A stretch of DNA of 15,693 bases, from the NCBI GenBank assembly GCA_964471755.1, contig CAYYJM010000145.1, forward strand, positions 1-15,693, written 5' to 3'. Origin of the DNA: CAYYJM01 sp964471755 (lineage in GTDB: Bacteria > Planctomycetota > Planctomycetia > Gemmatales > Gemmataceae). Below the pieces are notes generated by a model, which was given only the letters and a program-made list of their open reading frames with translations, did not search any database and was not told the origin of the DNA. The position numbers and the translations under genes are program-made. Within the stretch, counting starts at the first letter, position 1. Every line of letters begins with the position of its first letter. Shown one piece after another: positions 1 through 6,274 of the stretch.

Positions 1-59
1 ACTCCGCTCGGCCTGCGGCCTCGCTGCGTGCGCGGCTCTGACAGACCGCGCTGGAATAC

Positions 60-88
60 TAGGCAAGCCGGGCCGCTGGGACTATGAT
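60..88 (+). promoter_or_regulatory. Candidate sigma-70-type promoter for the MBL-fold hydrolase gene
   Basis: A -35-like TAGGCA at 60-65 and a -10-like TATGAT at 83-88 (5 of 6 to consensus) are separated by 17 bp. Transcription would start near 95, giving a leader of about 48 nt before the ATG at 143. This is read by eye. Planctomycete promoters are poorly defined, so it is only a candidate. Confidence 0.35.
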
Positions 89-131
89 CGAAGGACGACC
101 TCGATCGGGCAAGGACCGATTCCTCTGCAAC

Positions 132-135
132 GGAG
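132..135 (+). promoter_or_regulatory. Ribosome binding site (GGAG) that favours the ATG at 143
   Basis: GGAG at 132-135 lies 7 nt before the ATG at 143 but only 4 nt before the in-frame GTG at 140. Normal Shine-Dalgarno spacing therefore favours the ATG. Confidence 0.55.
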
Positions 136-142
136 ACGCGTG

Positions 143-931
143 ATGCTTCGCTACTGTATCCTCCTGGCCGGCCTCCTGCTCATCGCACCGGCCGTCTCGG
201 CCGAACCGATCACGATTCGCTGGCACGGTCAGTCCATGTTCGAGATCATCACCGGCAAGGGGACACGCATCGTCATCGACCCGCACACGATCGAGGCGTA
301 CGGCAAACGCAAGCTCCAGGCCGACCTGATTCTGATGACCCACCCGCACACGGACCACACCCGCGTCGAGGTCGTCGAGAATCACAAGAAGGCGAAGAAG
401 ATCGAGGCCGTCGTCGTCGATCGCAATGGTCCGCGCGTGCAGCAGGAGTGGAAGGCCGTCGATGAGCAGTTCAAGGACGTCCACATCCAGACGCTGGGCA
501 CCTACCACGACACCGTCGGCGGCCTCGAACGCGGCAAGAACGGCGTCTTCATCCTCGACATCGATGGCGTCCGCCTGGTTCACCTCGGCGATCTGGGTCA
601 CACCCTGAACGACAATCAGGTCAAGAAGCTCGGCAAGGTGGACGTGCTGATGATCCCCATCGGCGGTGTCTACACGCTCAATGGCGTCTCCGCTTTCAAG
701 GTCGTCGAGCAGATCAAGCCGCGTCGTCTGGTCTTGCCGATGCACTACGGGACCGATGTCTACACCGACCTGCTCGACGCGAAGTATTTCCTCGCCGAGT
801 TCGAGGACGCCGGCAAGAGCAAGTATGTCAAGAAGACGCCGCTGACCAATCAGGTCACGATCGATCCGGCCGGGCCGCTGCCCGAGGAGGCGATCGTGCT
901 GTTCCTGAGCCATCGACTGAAGCCACAATGA
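143..931 (+). CDS. Exported UlaG-like metallo-beta-lactamase-fold hydrolase
   Basis: This encodes a 262-aa metal-dependent hydrolase of the metallo-beta-lactamase fold, in the UlaG-like (lactonase-type) group. Residues 1-20 form a Sec signal peptide (hydrophobic stretch, then AVSA before Glu21), so the mature enzyme should act outside the cytoplasmic membrane. The metal-binding signature T-H-P-H-T-D-H is at residues 66-72. Other likely ligands are His122 (YHD), Asp150 (HLGD) and His201 (PMHYGT), giving a full set for a two-metal site. The length is normal for the family. An in-frame GTG lies one codon upstream at 140, but RBS spacing favours the ATG. The substrate cannot be told from sequence. 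The ferredoxin gene follows in the same direction after 94 bp, with no evident functional link. The fold assignment is strong and the substrate is open. Confidence 0.88.
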   Translation: MLRYCILLAGLLLIAPAVSAEPITIRWHGQSMFEIITGKGTRIVIDPHTIEAYGKRKLQADLILMTHPHTDHTRVEVVENHKKAKKIEAVVVDRNGPRVQQEWKAVDEQFKDVHIQTLGTYHDTVGGLERGKNGVFILDIDGVRLVHLGDLGHTLNDNQVKKLGKVDVLMIPIGGVYTLNGVSAFKVVEQIKPRRLVLPMHYGTDVYTDLLDAKYFLAEFEDAGKSKYVKKTPLTNQVTIDPAGPLPEEAIVLFLSHRLKPQ

Positions 932-1025
932 CGGCTCGCACCGGGCGCTCTTTCTTTTCGCCCCCCCAACTCCCTACCCTGACAGTAGTGAGTTTGTTCG
1001 CGAGTCATTTACGGGAGAATGTCCG

Positions 1026-1436
1026 ATGGCGGGCAAGAACCCTTTAATCGAAGAGACGGAAGTGAAACTGCCGACGAAGAAGTACACGGTCACATTCCTG
1101 CCGGCCAACGTCACCGTCGAGGTGGATCCGGCCGAGTTGCCCTACGGGCGTCACGGCCTGGCCGGTAGCATCCTCGACATCGCCGAGGGGGCCGGCGTCC
1201 ATCTCGATCACAATTGTGGTGGCGTCTGCGCCTGCTCGACCTGTCACGTGATCGTCAAGCAGGGGCTGGAAACGTGCAACGAGGCGTCCGAGGACGAGGA
1301 GGACCAACTCGACGACGCGCGCGGCGTGACCACCCAGTCACGGCTCGGCTGTCAATGTGTTCCGAACGGGACCAGCGACGTGATTGTCGAGATTCCGGCC
1401 TGGAACCGGAATCTCGTCAGCGAGAAGGAGCATTGA
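1026..1436 (+). CDS. fdx: ISC-type [2Fe-2S] ferredoxin
   Basis: This encodes a 136-aa [2Fe-2S] ferredoxin resembling the Fdx electron donor of ISC iron-sulfur cluster assembly. Residues 64-73 read CGGVCACSTC. Cys64, Cys70 and Cys73, with Cys109 in the RLGC segment, match the four cluster ligands of this family. The acidic NEASEDEEDQLDD stretch (85-97) is the Fdx hallmark before the last cysteine, and VEIP near the end is also typical. An N-terminal extension of about 15 residues precedes the usual domain, and extra cysteines (68, 84, 111) are present. GGGAG at 1013-1017 lies 8 nt before the ATG. No isc, hscA or hscB gene is visible nearby, so a role in cluster assembly is inferred from family only. 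The gene ends 7 bp from a convergent gene. Confidence 0.9.
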   Translation: MAGKNPLIEETEVKLPTKKYTVTFLPANVTVEVDPAELPYGRHGLAGSILDIAEGAGVHLDHNCGGVCACSTCHVIVKQGLETCNEASEDEEDQLDDARGVTTQSRLGCQCVPNGTSDVIVEIPAWNRNLVSEKEH

Positions 1437-1443
1437 CCGACGG

Positions 1444-2189
1444 TCACTGCTGGCCGCGCAACTGGGCCTGAATCACCTCGATGGAATACTGGGCGCTGCG
1501 GCGGACCTCCGGATCGGGGTCGGCCGTGGCGGCGCTTCGCAGTGCCGCCAGGCCGCCCGGCTTGCCGATGACGCCCAGAGCCCGAGCAGCTCCGTCGCGG
1601 ACGGCCGGAATCGGATCGCGCGTCAGTACCCCATTCAGGGCGTCGATCGCCTGGGGGCCTGTCGTTCGGCCCAGTTGCGTGACCGCTTCCAGTCGTACCC
1701 GCTCCTCCGGATGTCGCACGTTGGCCAGGGCCTGATTCGGATCGCTCCACGATGTCAGCGCCGTCGTGTGGGCCGCCCGTGCGATCGGATCGACGGCCAG
1801 CTGCGGTTCCTGCCGCGTCTGCGGAGCTGGGCTGAGCTGGACCGANNNNNNNNNNTCGGACACACGGGAACCGCGACGGGTGCCGCCACGGGGACCGGTG
1901 CGACCATCTGCGGCACCTGCACGACCACCGGAGCCGGCTGATAGTAGACCGGCGGCGGAGCAACGTACATGGGGAAGGGCCGGTACATCGAGTACGGCCG
2001 GGCGTAGGGGCCCCAGCACGGGCCCGGGCCGATCCAGGGGCCTGGACCAAAACCATGACAGTGCCCCCGGCCGTGGCCAGGACCACCGACGGGGAACGAA
2101 AGCCCCAGGGAGACCCCGACCCCGGCCTGAGCCAGCGAGCCCAGCAGGACCAGTCCCAGCGCCGCCAGCCAGCCACATCGTCCGAGCAT
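1444..2189 (-). CDS. Exported Pro/Gly/Tyr-rich HEAT-repeat protein, interrupted by an assembly gap
   Basis: Two reading-frame pieces flank the N run at 1846-1855 and look like one gene. The 5' piece starts at an ATG at 2189 behind GGGAGGA (2195-2201). It encodes a Sec signal peptide (residues 1-22, ending SLAQA), then a Gly/His-rich stretch and a Pro/Val/Tyr-rich low-complexity region, 111 codons in all. The 3' piece encodes 133 residues with at least two HEAT-like repeats, with the pattern DP-x-x-x-VR-x-x-A-x-x-A-L-G seen in IPAVRDGAARALG and PDPEVRRSAQ. If the gap is taken as exactly 10 bp the frames do not join, so the N run is probably a placeholder. The product would be a secreted scaffold or binding protein. 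Its partner is unknown. It runs convergent to the ferredoxin gene and divergent from the next HEAT gene. A true frameshift cannot be excluded. Confidence 0.7.
1846..1855. other. Assembly gap of ten Ns inside a gene
   Basis: Ten undetermined bases lie inside the minus-strand HEAT-repeat gene. Reading frame is kept only if the true missing length leaves a remainder of 2 when divided by 3, so ten is not the real length if the gene is intact. The flanking sequence codes for Pro/Val-rich low complexity, which may have broken the assembly. Confidence 0.95.
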
Positions 2190-2217
2190 GTGCGTCCTCC
2201 CATTTCGACCGATCCGC

Positions 2218-2246
2218 CTGATACCGATCCTCGTCCGGCGAGTCAA
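2218..2246 (-). promoter_or_regulatory. Candidate sigma-70-type promoter for the minus-strand HEAT gene
   Basis: On the minus strand, TTGACT (2241-2246, 5 of 6 to the -35 consensus) and TATCAG (2218-2223, 4 of 6 to the -10) are exactly 17 bp apart. Transcription would start near 2211, about 22 nt before the ATG and just upstream of the Shine-Dalgarno at 2195-2201. The good spacing supports the call, but it is by eye. Confidence 0.45.
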
Positions 2247-2273
2247 CCCACCTCCCCGACTCACAAATCACAC

Positions 2274-2301
2274 TTGCACCTGGGGATGGTCGATGTACAC
2301 T
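2274..2301 (+). promoter_or_regulatory. Candidate promoter for the plus-strand HEAT gene pair
   Basis: TTGCAC at 2274-2279 and TACACT at 2296-2301 are 16 bp apart. A start near 2308 would leave about 30 nt before the GTG at 2339. With the minus-strand candidate at 2218-2246 it would form a compact divergent promoter region. Both hexamers are moderate matches. Confidence 0.3.
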
Positions 2302-2327
2302 CAAGATCGCGTTTCCTCTCTCACTTC

Positions 2328-2332
2328 GGAGG
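2328..2332 (+). promoter_or_regulatory. Ribosome binding site (GGAGG) that fixes a GTG start at 2339
   Basis: GGAGG at 2328-2332 lies 6 nt before the GTG at 2339. A longer reading from the TTG at 2333 would start directly against the Shine-Dalgarno, so the GTG is preferred. Confidence 0.65.
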
Positions 2333-2338
2333 TTGCCC

Positions 2339-3808
2339 GTGAGTACATCCGGTCTGCTCTCCGTTTTGCTGGTTCTGGCCCAGGCGGGCCTCGATGCCGA
2401 CCTGCGTGCCACGGATCCGGCCGTCCGCCTGGCTGCCGTGCGACGAATCGAACGACTCGGCACGGAGGGCCAGCCTGACGCTGCCCGGCTGGCCGCCCTG
2501 GCTCCGCTGCTGCGCGAACGGGACCTGACCCTGCGCGGCCTCGCAGCCCTGGCCATCTACCGCCACATCGCCGCCTGCAAGGAGAGTGTCCCCGACGGTG
2601 TCACCGCCGCTCTCCTGGGCTGCCTGCATGACGAGAATCGCCATGTCGCCGCGTTTTGCCGGCGATCGCTCTCCAGCCTGGGACCGCTGGCCCTGCCGGA
2701 CGTTCGCGACTGGCTCCGACCCGAGAGGGGGCCTCAGCGACTGGTATCGCAACGCCTGGCCGCACTGGAGGCGTGTCGGCTTCTCGCCGCCAGTGAACGT
2801 TGCCGGGATCGCGTGGTGTCGCTCCTCTGGCTCGCCCTGAGCGATCCGGAACCGACCGTTGCCGAGCGAGCTCGCATCGAGCTGACGCACGTCCGCGACA
2901 AATACCCGCCGACGTTGCCCGAGGATTCAGACTCTGTCGGTGCCGCCCTGGGCAGCGCGAACGAACGCATCCGTGCCCTGGCCGCGACCGAACTGGTGGC
3001 CGCCGGGGACCGGGCCTTCGGCAGCCTGGTCCTGCTGCTCCGCTCGTCGAATCCGATCGCACGTCACGAGGCGGGCCGCGTCCTGGAGGTGTTCCTGCGT
3101 CAGGGCGTCTACCCGAAGGTCGCCACGGCCTTTGAGTTGCTCCGGGAACTGCGGCGATCCGACACGCCGGAATGGGGCGCGTTGCGGCAGCGGGTTCAAC
3201 GGATCGCCGACGCCCAGTTCGCGCCGGTCGCCGAGGCGCTGCTGCGGGTCGATCCCTGGCTCCGTCTGATGCGCGATCCGAACCAGGCCAGCCTCGAGGA
3301 GCAGTTGGAGGCACGGAATCCCGAGACGCAGCAGTTCGCCGCCGAGGCCCTGGGCAAACTCGGCGACGCCTGGCAGCCCTCGCCGCGAGCCCTGGAAGCG
3401 TTCGCCGACCTGCTCGAGTCGCCGAGTGAGCAGACCGCCCGTGCCGCCGCCTTCACCCTGAGCCAGTGCCTTCGGCCGACGTTGAAGATTCCCCCGCGTC
3501 TGCTGACGACCCTGGGCGACGCCTTCCGCAAGCCCGATCGGAGGAACCGCTCCCTGTGTACCGTCGCCCTGGCCGCCTGTGGTCCGCAGGCCGAGCCGGA
3601 ACTGATCCGGTTGCTTCGCGATCCGGACCCGAACGTTCGGTTCTACCCGGCGATGGTCGTCTACCGGATGGCCAGCGAACACCACCTCTACGCCATCGGC
3701 ACGGCGGACGATCTGGAGCGACTCGCGCAGTCACGCGATACCGCAGCCGCCTTCGCCGCCAGGACCGCGCTCAATTACTTGATCGAACGCCCGGAGAAGA
3801 AGCCATGA
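2339..3808 (+). CDS. HEAT-repeat protein, probably exported
   Basis: This encodes 489 residues from the GTG at 2339. The N-terminus (residues 2-17) is hydrophobic and ends LAQA, resembling a Sec signal peptide, although it lacks a basic start. The rest is helical repeat protein. Repeated units with D-P-x-x-x-V/R-x-x-A and A-x-x-x-L-G patterns occur from about residue 25 to the C-terminus, for example ATDPAVRLAAVRRIERLG, FAAEALGKLGD and RDPDPNVRFYPAM. No catalytic motif is visible, so a protein-binding or scaffold role is the only safe inference. The stop overlaps the next ATG as ATGA, implying translational coupling with a second short HEAT-like protein. It is divergent from a third HEAT gene, which suggests local duplication or functional grouping. 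The partner is unknown. Confidence 0.82.
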   Translation: MSTSGLLSVLLVLAQAGLDADLRATDPAVRLAAVRRIERLGTEGQPDAARLAALAPLLRERDLTLRGLAALAIYRHIAACKESVPDGVTAALLGCLHDENRHVAAFCRRSLSSLGPLALPDVRDWLRPERGPQRLVSQRLAALEACRLLAASERCRDRVVSLLWLALSDPEPTVAERARIELTHVRDKYPPTLPEDSDSVGAALGSANERIRALAATELVAAGDRAFGSLVLLLRSSNPIARHEAGRVLEVFLRQGVYPKVATAFELLRELRRSDTPEWGALRQRVQRIADAQFAPVAEALLRVDPWLRLMRDPNQASLEEQLEARNPETQQFAAEALGKLGDAWQPSPRALEAFADLLESPSEQTARAAAFTLSQCLRPTLKIPPRLLTTLGDAFRKPDRRNRSLCTVALAACGPQAEPELIRLLRDPDPNVRFYPAMVVYRMASEHHLYAIGTADDLERLAQSRDTAAAFAARTALNYLIERPEKKP

Positions 3809-4272
3809 CCGCCACGTTCGCGGTGCTGTTCGCGTCCCTCGTCACGGGCGGCCTGCCCGATGTCGAGACGCTTCGACGGCAGCTTCAGGCCGCCGACCCG
3901 GCCCAGCGTCTGGCCGTCTTCGACCTGTTCGTGCTGGAGAGCCTGACTGGTGAGGTGAAGGTGCCGACGGAGGTGCTTCCGGACCTGGTGCCGTTGCTGG
4001 ACGATGCCGATCGTCGCGTCCGGGGGGCGGCCACCGCCTTCTGGACCAAACAGGGCCAGCGTGGATTGCCGGCCCTGCTTGCCGCCACGGAGGATGCTCG
4101 CCCCACCTACCGTCGGCCGTCGGCCCTGTTCCTCGCGACGATCCACGGCACGTTGAAGGCTGAGGACGCCCGCAGGGTGATCCAGCAACTCGAACGGCTG
4201 CTGTTCGATCCCGACCGACTCACCCGCGCCGCGGCCGAGGCGGCGCTCGCCCGGCTCCATGCGCTGCCGTGA
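3805..4272 (+). CDS. Short HEAT-like repeat protein coupled to the upstream HEAT gene
   Basis: This encodes 155 residues. The start ATG overlaps the upstream stop (ATGA at 3805-3808), and GGAG at 3793-3796 sits 8 nt before it, inside the upstream gene. A short hydrophobic N-terminus (residues 3-16) could be an uncleaved or weak signal peptide. The body has HEAT/ARM-like helices, such as DADRRVRGAATAFWTKQG near residues 68-85 and a closing DPDRLTRAAAEAALARL near 136-151. No enzymatic motif is seen. Overlap with its neighbour suggests the two act together, perhaps as one envelope complex, but this is inferred from gene order alone. It ends 13 bp from a convergent HTH gene. Confidence 0.72.
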   Translation: MTATFAVLFASLVTGGLPDVETLRRQLQAADPAQRLAVFDLFVLESLTGEVKVPTEVLPDLVPLLDDADRRVRGAATAFWTKQGQRGLPALLAATEDARPTYRRPSALFLATIHGTLKAEDARRVIQQLERLLFDPDRLTRAAAEAALARLHALP

Positions 4273-4285
4273 GTCGGCCGATCCG

Positions 4286-4504
4286 TCAGTTCCGTTCACG
4301 GGCACGCCGGGCGGCCAGGTAGGCGTCGATCTCGGCGCTGGGCCAGCGGATGAGCTTCCGGTTGTAGCGGATCGGTGGCGGCAGTTCGCCGCGCTGGACC
4401 ATGCGCTGCACCGTCCGCACGCTGATCGACAGTCGCTCGGCCACCTGCTGGGCTGTCAGCAGGTCCGGTCGCTGGATCGTGTTCGCGTCATCCCGCCCGA
4501 GCAT
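4286..4504 (-). CDS. Small excisionase/AlpA-like helix-turn-helix DNA-binding protein
   Basis: This encodes a 72-aa protein that is almost entirely one winged helix-turn-helix domain of the excisionase/MerR-like 'helix-turn-helix domain' family. The core runs LLTAQQVAERLSISVRTVQRM (residues 15-35, the HTH), then a wing with LPPPIRYNRKLIRWP (41-55), then IDAYLA. Proteins of this type act as excisionases, phage regulators or free-standing chromosomal regulators. No integrase, recombinase or att-like repeat is visible nearby, so it may be a domesticated regulator. A perfect 11-bp hairpin (4517-4545) lies just upstream of its start and could be a leader structure or operator. The Shine-Dalgarno is weak (GGGGGA, about 8 nt upstream). 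It is convergent with the HEAT pair and divergent from the next gene. Confidence 0.8.
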   Translation of the reverse strand: MLGRDDANTIQRPDLLTAQQVAERLSISVRTVQRMVQRGELPPPIRYNRKLIRWPSAEIDAYLAARRARERN

Positions 4505-4516
4505 GGGTCGTCCCCC

Positions 4517-4545
4517 GGAGTGCCCCGCTGGGAACGGGGCACTCC
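4517..4545. repeat. Perfect 11-bp inverted repeat (hairpin) upstream of the HTH gene
   Basis: GGAGTGCCCCG (4517-4527) is the exact reverse complement of CGGGGCACTCC (4535-4545), with a 7-nt loop between. It sits 12 nt upstream of the HTH start codon. There is no adjoining T tract on either strand, so it does not look like an intrinsic terminator. It could be an operator, a leader hairpin or a dispersed genomic palindrome. Confidence 0.8.
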
Positions 4546-4673
4546 CACTTGCAGTATCATGGCAACGGGGTCGGGACCGCAAGCTCGGTAGTCTCACCGG
4601 AGGGAGCGAACCGAAACGGCGATACGATCGTAGTAGGCAGCAGACGCGACCCTGCTCGCAGGTGGGCCACTGC

Positions 4674-4701
4674 TTGTCCGGGCTGGCGATGGTCTTACAA
4701 T
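4674..4701 (+). promoter_or_regulatory. Candidate promoter for the envelope protein-cytochrome pair
   Basis: TTGTCC at 4674-4679 and TACAAT at 4696-4701 (5 of 6 to the -10 consensus) are 16 bp apart. A start near 4708 gives a leader of about 57 nt before the ATG at 4765. It is the best promoter-like match in the 260-bp gap. The rest of that gap holds only the hairpin at 4517-4545. Confidence 0.35.
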
Positions 4702-4764
4702 GACCGTATTGTGCGGAACACCTGGCTCGACCGAGCCTTCTCCCGATTCGCGAGGACGGTGACC

Positions 4765-6171
4765 ATGAAATCGACACAGTGGACGGTCGCGCTGGTCGTC
4801 CTGGTCGTCCTGGTGTTCGGGATCACGTTCTTCGCCAACTACATCGGCGACTCCGGCACGAACAACAGTGGTCCGGCCGTCGCGCCGGGAAACTTCACGC
4901 AGCTGGCCTTTCCGATCCGCTCTCTGCCAACCGAGGGCGGTCGCTATGCGTTCATCCTGGAGCGCGGCCATGAGGGTTACGCCGACTTCTGGTTCTACAA
5001 CCCCAACGACTCGGCCGTTCCCGTCGGGCTGAATCGCGTGGCGTGCCGCTGTTCCAGTGTCGAGGTCTGGCTCATGCCGCGCAGCATCTTGACGGAACGC
5101 GCCGCAGAGGCCGCCGGACTGTGTGCCGAAGGCCAGGGCATCTCGGGCCCCCTGGCCGTCCTGACACGCATGGCCGCCACGGAGAACGCTGGTCGGACCA
5201 CCGCTCTGGAATCGCGGGCCGAGCATAATACGCTCCATCATGCTCCGGTCGAGATCGCTCCCGGAGCGGTCGGCTGGATTCGCCTCAAGTGGAAGAACAA
5301 CCTGCTCGGCCGACAGAAACTCGATGCCCAGCTCTGGTTCCATCACGCTTCTCTGGGGCCCACGGTCGTTCTGGAAGCCTGGGCGTACTTCCAGGAGCCG
5401 TTCACGATCGGCACCTCACCCCGCGAGGTGGTTCTGCCGGACGTGAGCGTGGATCGCCTCGAACAGTCGCCACTCACCGAGGTTCTGTACGCCTGGTCGC
5501 ACACGCGCAGAACCCTGGACCTGCGGGCCGTGAGCGCGGCTCTGGGTCAACGCCAGGCCGACGACGCCTTCGTGGTCGGCAAACCGGAACCCGCTTCATC
5601 GGAGGAGATCGCCCAGCTGGAACGGACCCTGGGAGCGACCGACGATGACGCCCCCATTCGCTCTGCCTATCGCATCCCCTACACCGTGTATTCCCGGAGC
5701 CCCAGGGGCAAGGTGCCGTTCGACCAGGGCCTCTTCATGCGTCGCATCCAGATCACCCTGGCCGATGAAGACCTGGACAAGCAGGAGGTCCGCGTTCAGG
5801 GAGCCATCCAGGGCGACATCCATATTGAGGGGCCGCGTACGAAACTGAACATCGACCTGGGAACCTTCAGTGCGGCCGATGGCACCCTGGATTCCGTTCG
5901 GACGCTGACGACCACGGTGCCCGGCCTGCAACTGGAGGTCGATCCGGATCGGATGGCCCGGTTTGTCAAGGTGGCTCTGGACGGCCCCCATGCCACCGCC
6001 GATGGTGGGCGGAGCTGGACGCTGCGGGTGAAGGTGGAACCGAAAAAGATCCTGGGCCGGTTCCCGCGCCTGGACGACCCGGAACTCCAGGACACCGCCG
6101 TCTACGTCCGCCCGGTCGGCGGTAAAGGTCGGGCTCTCCGCATTCCTTTACATGGCCTGGCCACCCCATGA
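4765..6171 (+). CDS. Membrane-anchored envelope protein, weakly DUF1573-like
   Basis: This encodes 468 residues. Residues 6-26 form a strong transmembrane helix with no clear cleavage site, so the protein is probably anchored with the rest outside. Near residues 72-101 the pattern ADFWFYNPNDSAVPV, then CRCSS (Cys94, Cys96), resembles DUF1573-like beta domains, in which a Cys-x-Cys follows the 'N-x-G/D' strand. This similarity is weak. The remainder (210-468) is beta-rich with no recognised catalytic motif. The start is supported by GAGGA (4752-4756), 8 nt before the ATG. The tetraheme cytochrome gene follows in the same direction after 103 bp, so I infer they form one envelope module. I cannot name a function. 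The paired cysteines could bind metal or be redox-active. Confidence 0.7.
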   Translation: MKSTQWTVALVVLVVLVFGITFFANYIGDSGTNNSGPAVAPGNFTQLAFPIRSLPTEGGRYAFILERGHEGYADFWFYNPNDSAVPVGLNRVACRCSSVEVWLMPRSILTERAAEAAGLCAEGQGISGPLAVLTRMAATENAGRTTALESRAEHNTLHHAPVEIAPGAVGWIRLKWKNNLLGRQKLDAQLWFHHASLGPTVVLEAWAYFQEPFTIGTSPREVVLPDVSVDRLEQSPLTEVLYAWSHTRRTLDLRAVSAALGQRQADDAFVVGKPEPASSEEIAQLERTLGATDDDAPIRSAYRIPYTVYSRSPRGKVPFDQGLFMRRIQITLADEDLDKQEVRVQGAIQGDIHIEGPRTKLNIDLGTFSAADGTLDSVRTLTTTVPGLQLEVDPDRMARFVKVALDGPHATADGGRSWTLRVKVEPKKILGRFPRLDDPELQDTAVYVRPVGGKGRALRIPLHGLATP

Positions 6172-6257
6172 CGCGGAAGGTCCAAACGGGGGTCGGTCTG
6201 GATCGCAGAGCGCCGATTCTGGTACAAGGAAGGTGGCCTCCTTCCCGTAACCATAAA

Positions 6258-6271
6258 CGGAGGATCCTCCG
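6258..6271. repeat. Perfect 14-bp palindrome overlapping a Shine-Dalgarno
   Basis: CGGAGGATCCTCCG is its own reverse complement. It contains the GGAGGA (6259-6264) that serves the cytochrome ATG at 6275. As RNA it can fold as a 5-bp stem with a GATC loop that would cover the Shine-Dalgarno. As DNA it could be a dimer binding site. It may also be chance in GC-rich sequence. Confidence 0.7.
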
Positions 6272-6274
6272 ATC

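Noticed and set aside
59..928. Long minus-strand open frame opposite the MBL-fold hydrolase
   Set aside because: The plus strand carries a signal peptide and the full metal motif. The minus frame has no recognisable domain.
943..963. GGGCG/CGCCC hairpin after the MBL-fold gene as a terminator
   Set aside because: The stem is only 5 bp with an 11-nt loop, and a C run follows instead of a T run, so it is not supported.
4286..4504. Marker of a prophage or integrative element
   Set aside because: No integrase, phage gene, tRNA target or flanking direct repeat is visible in the window.
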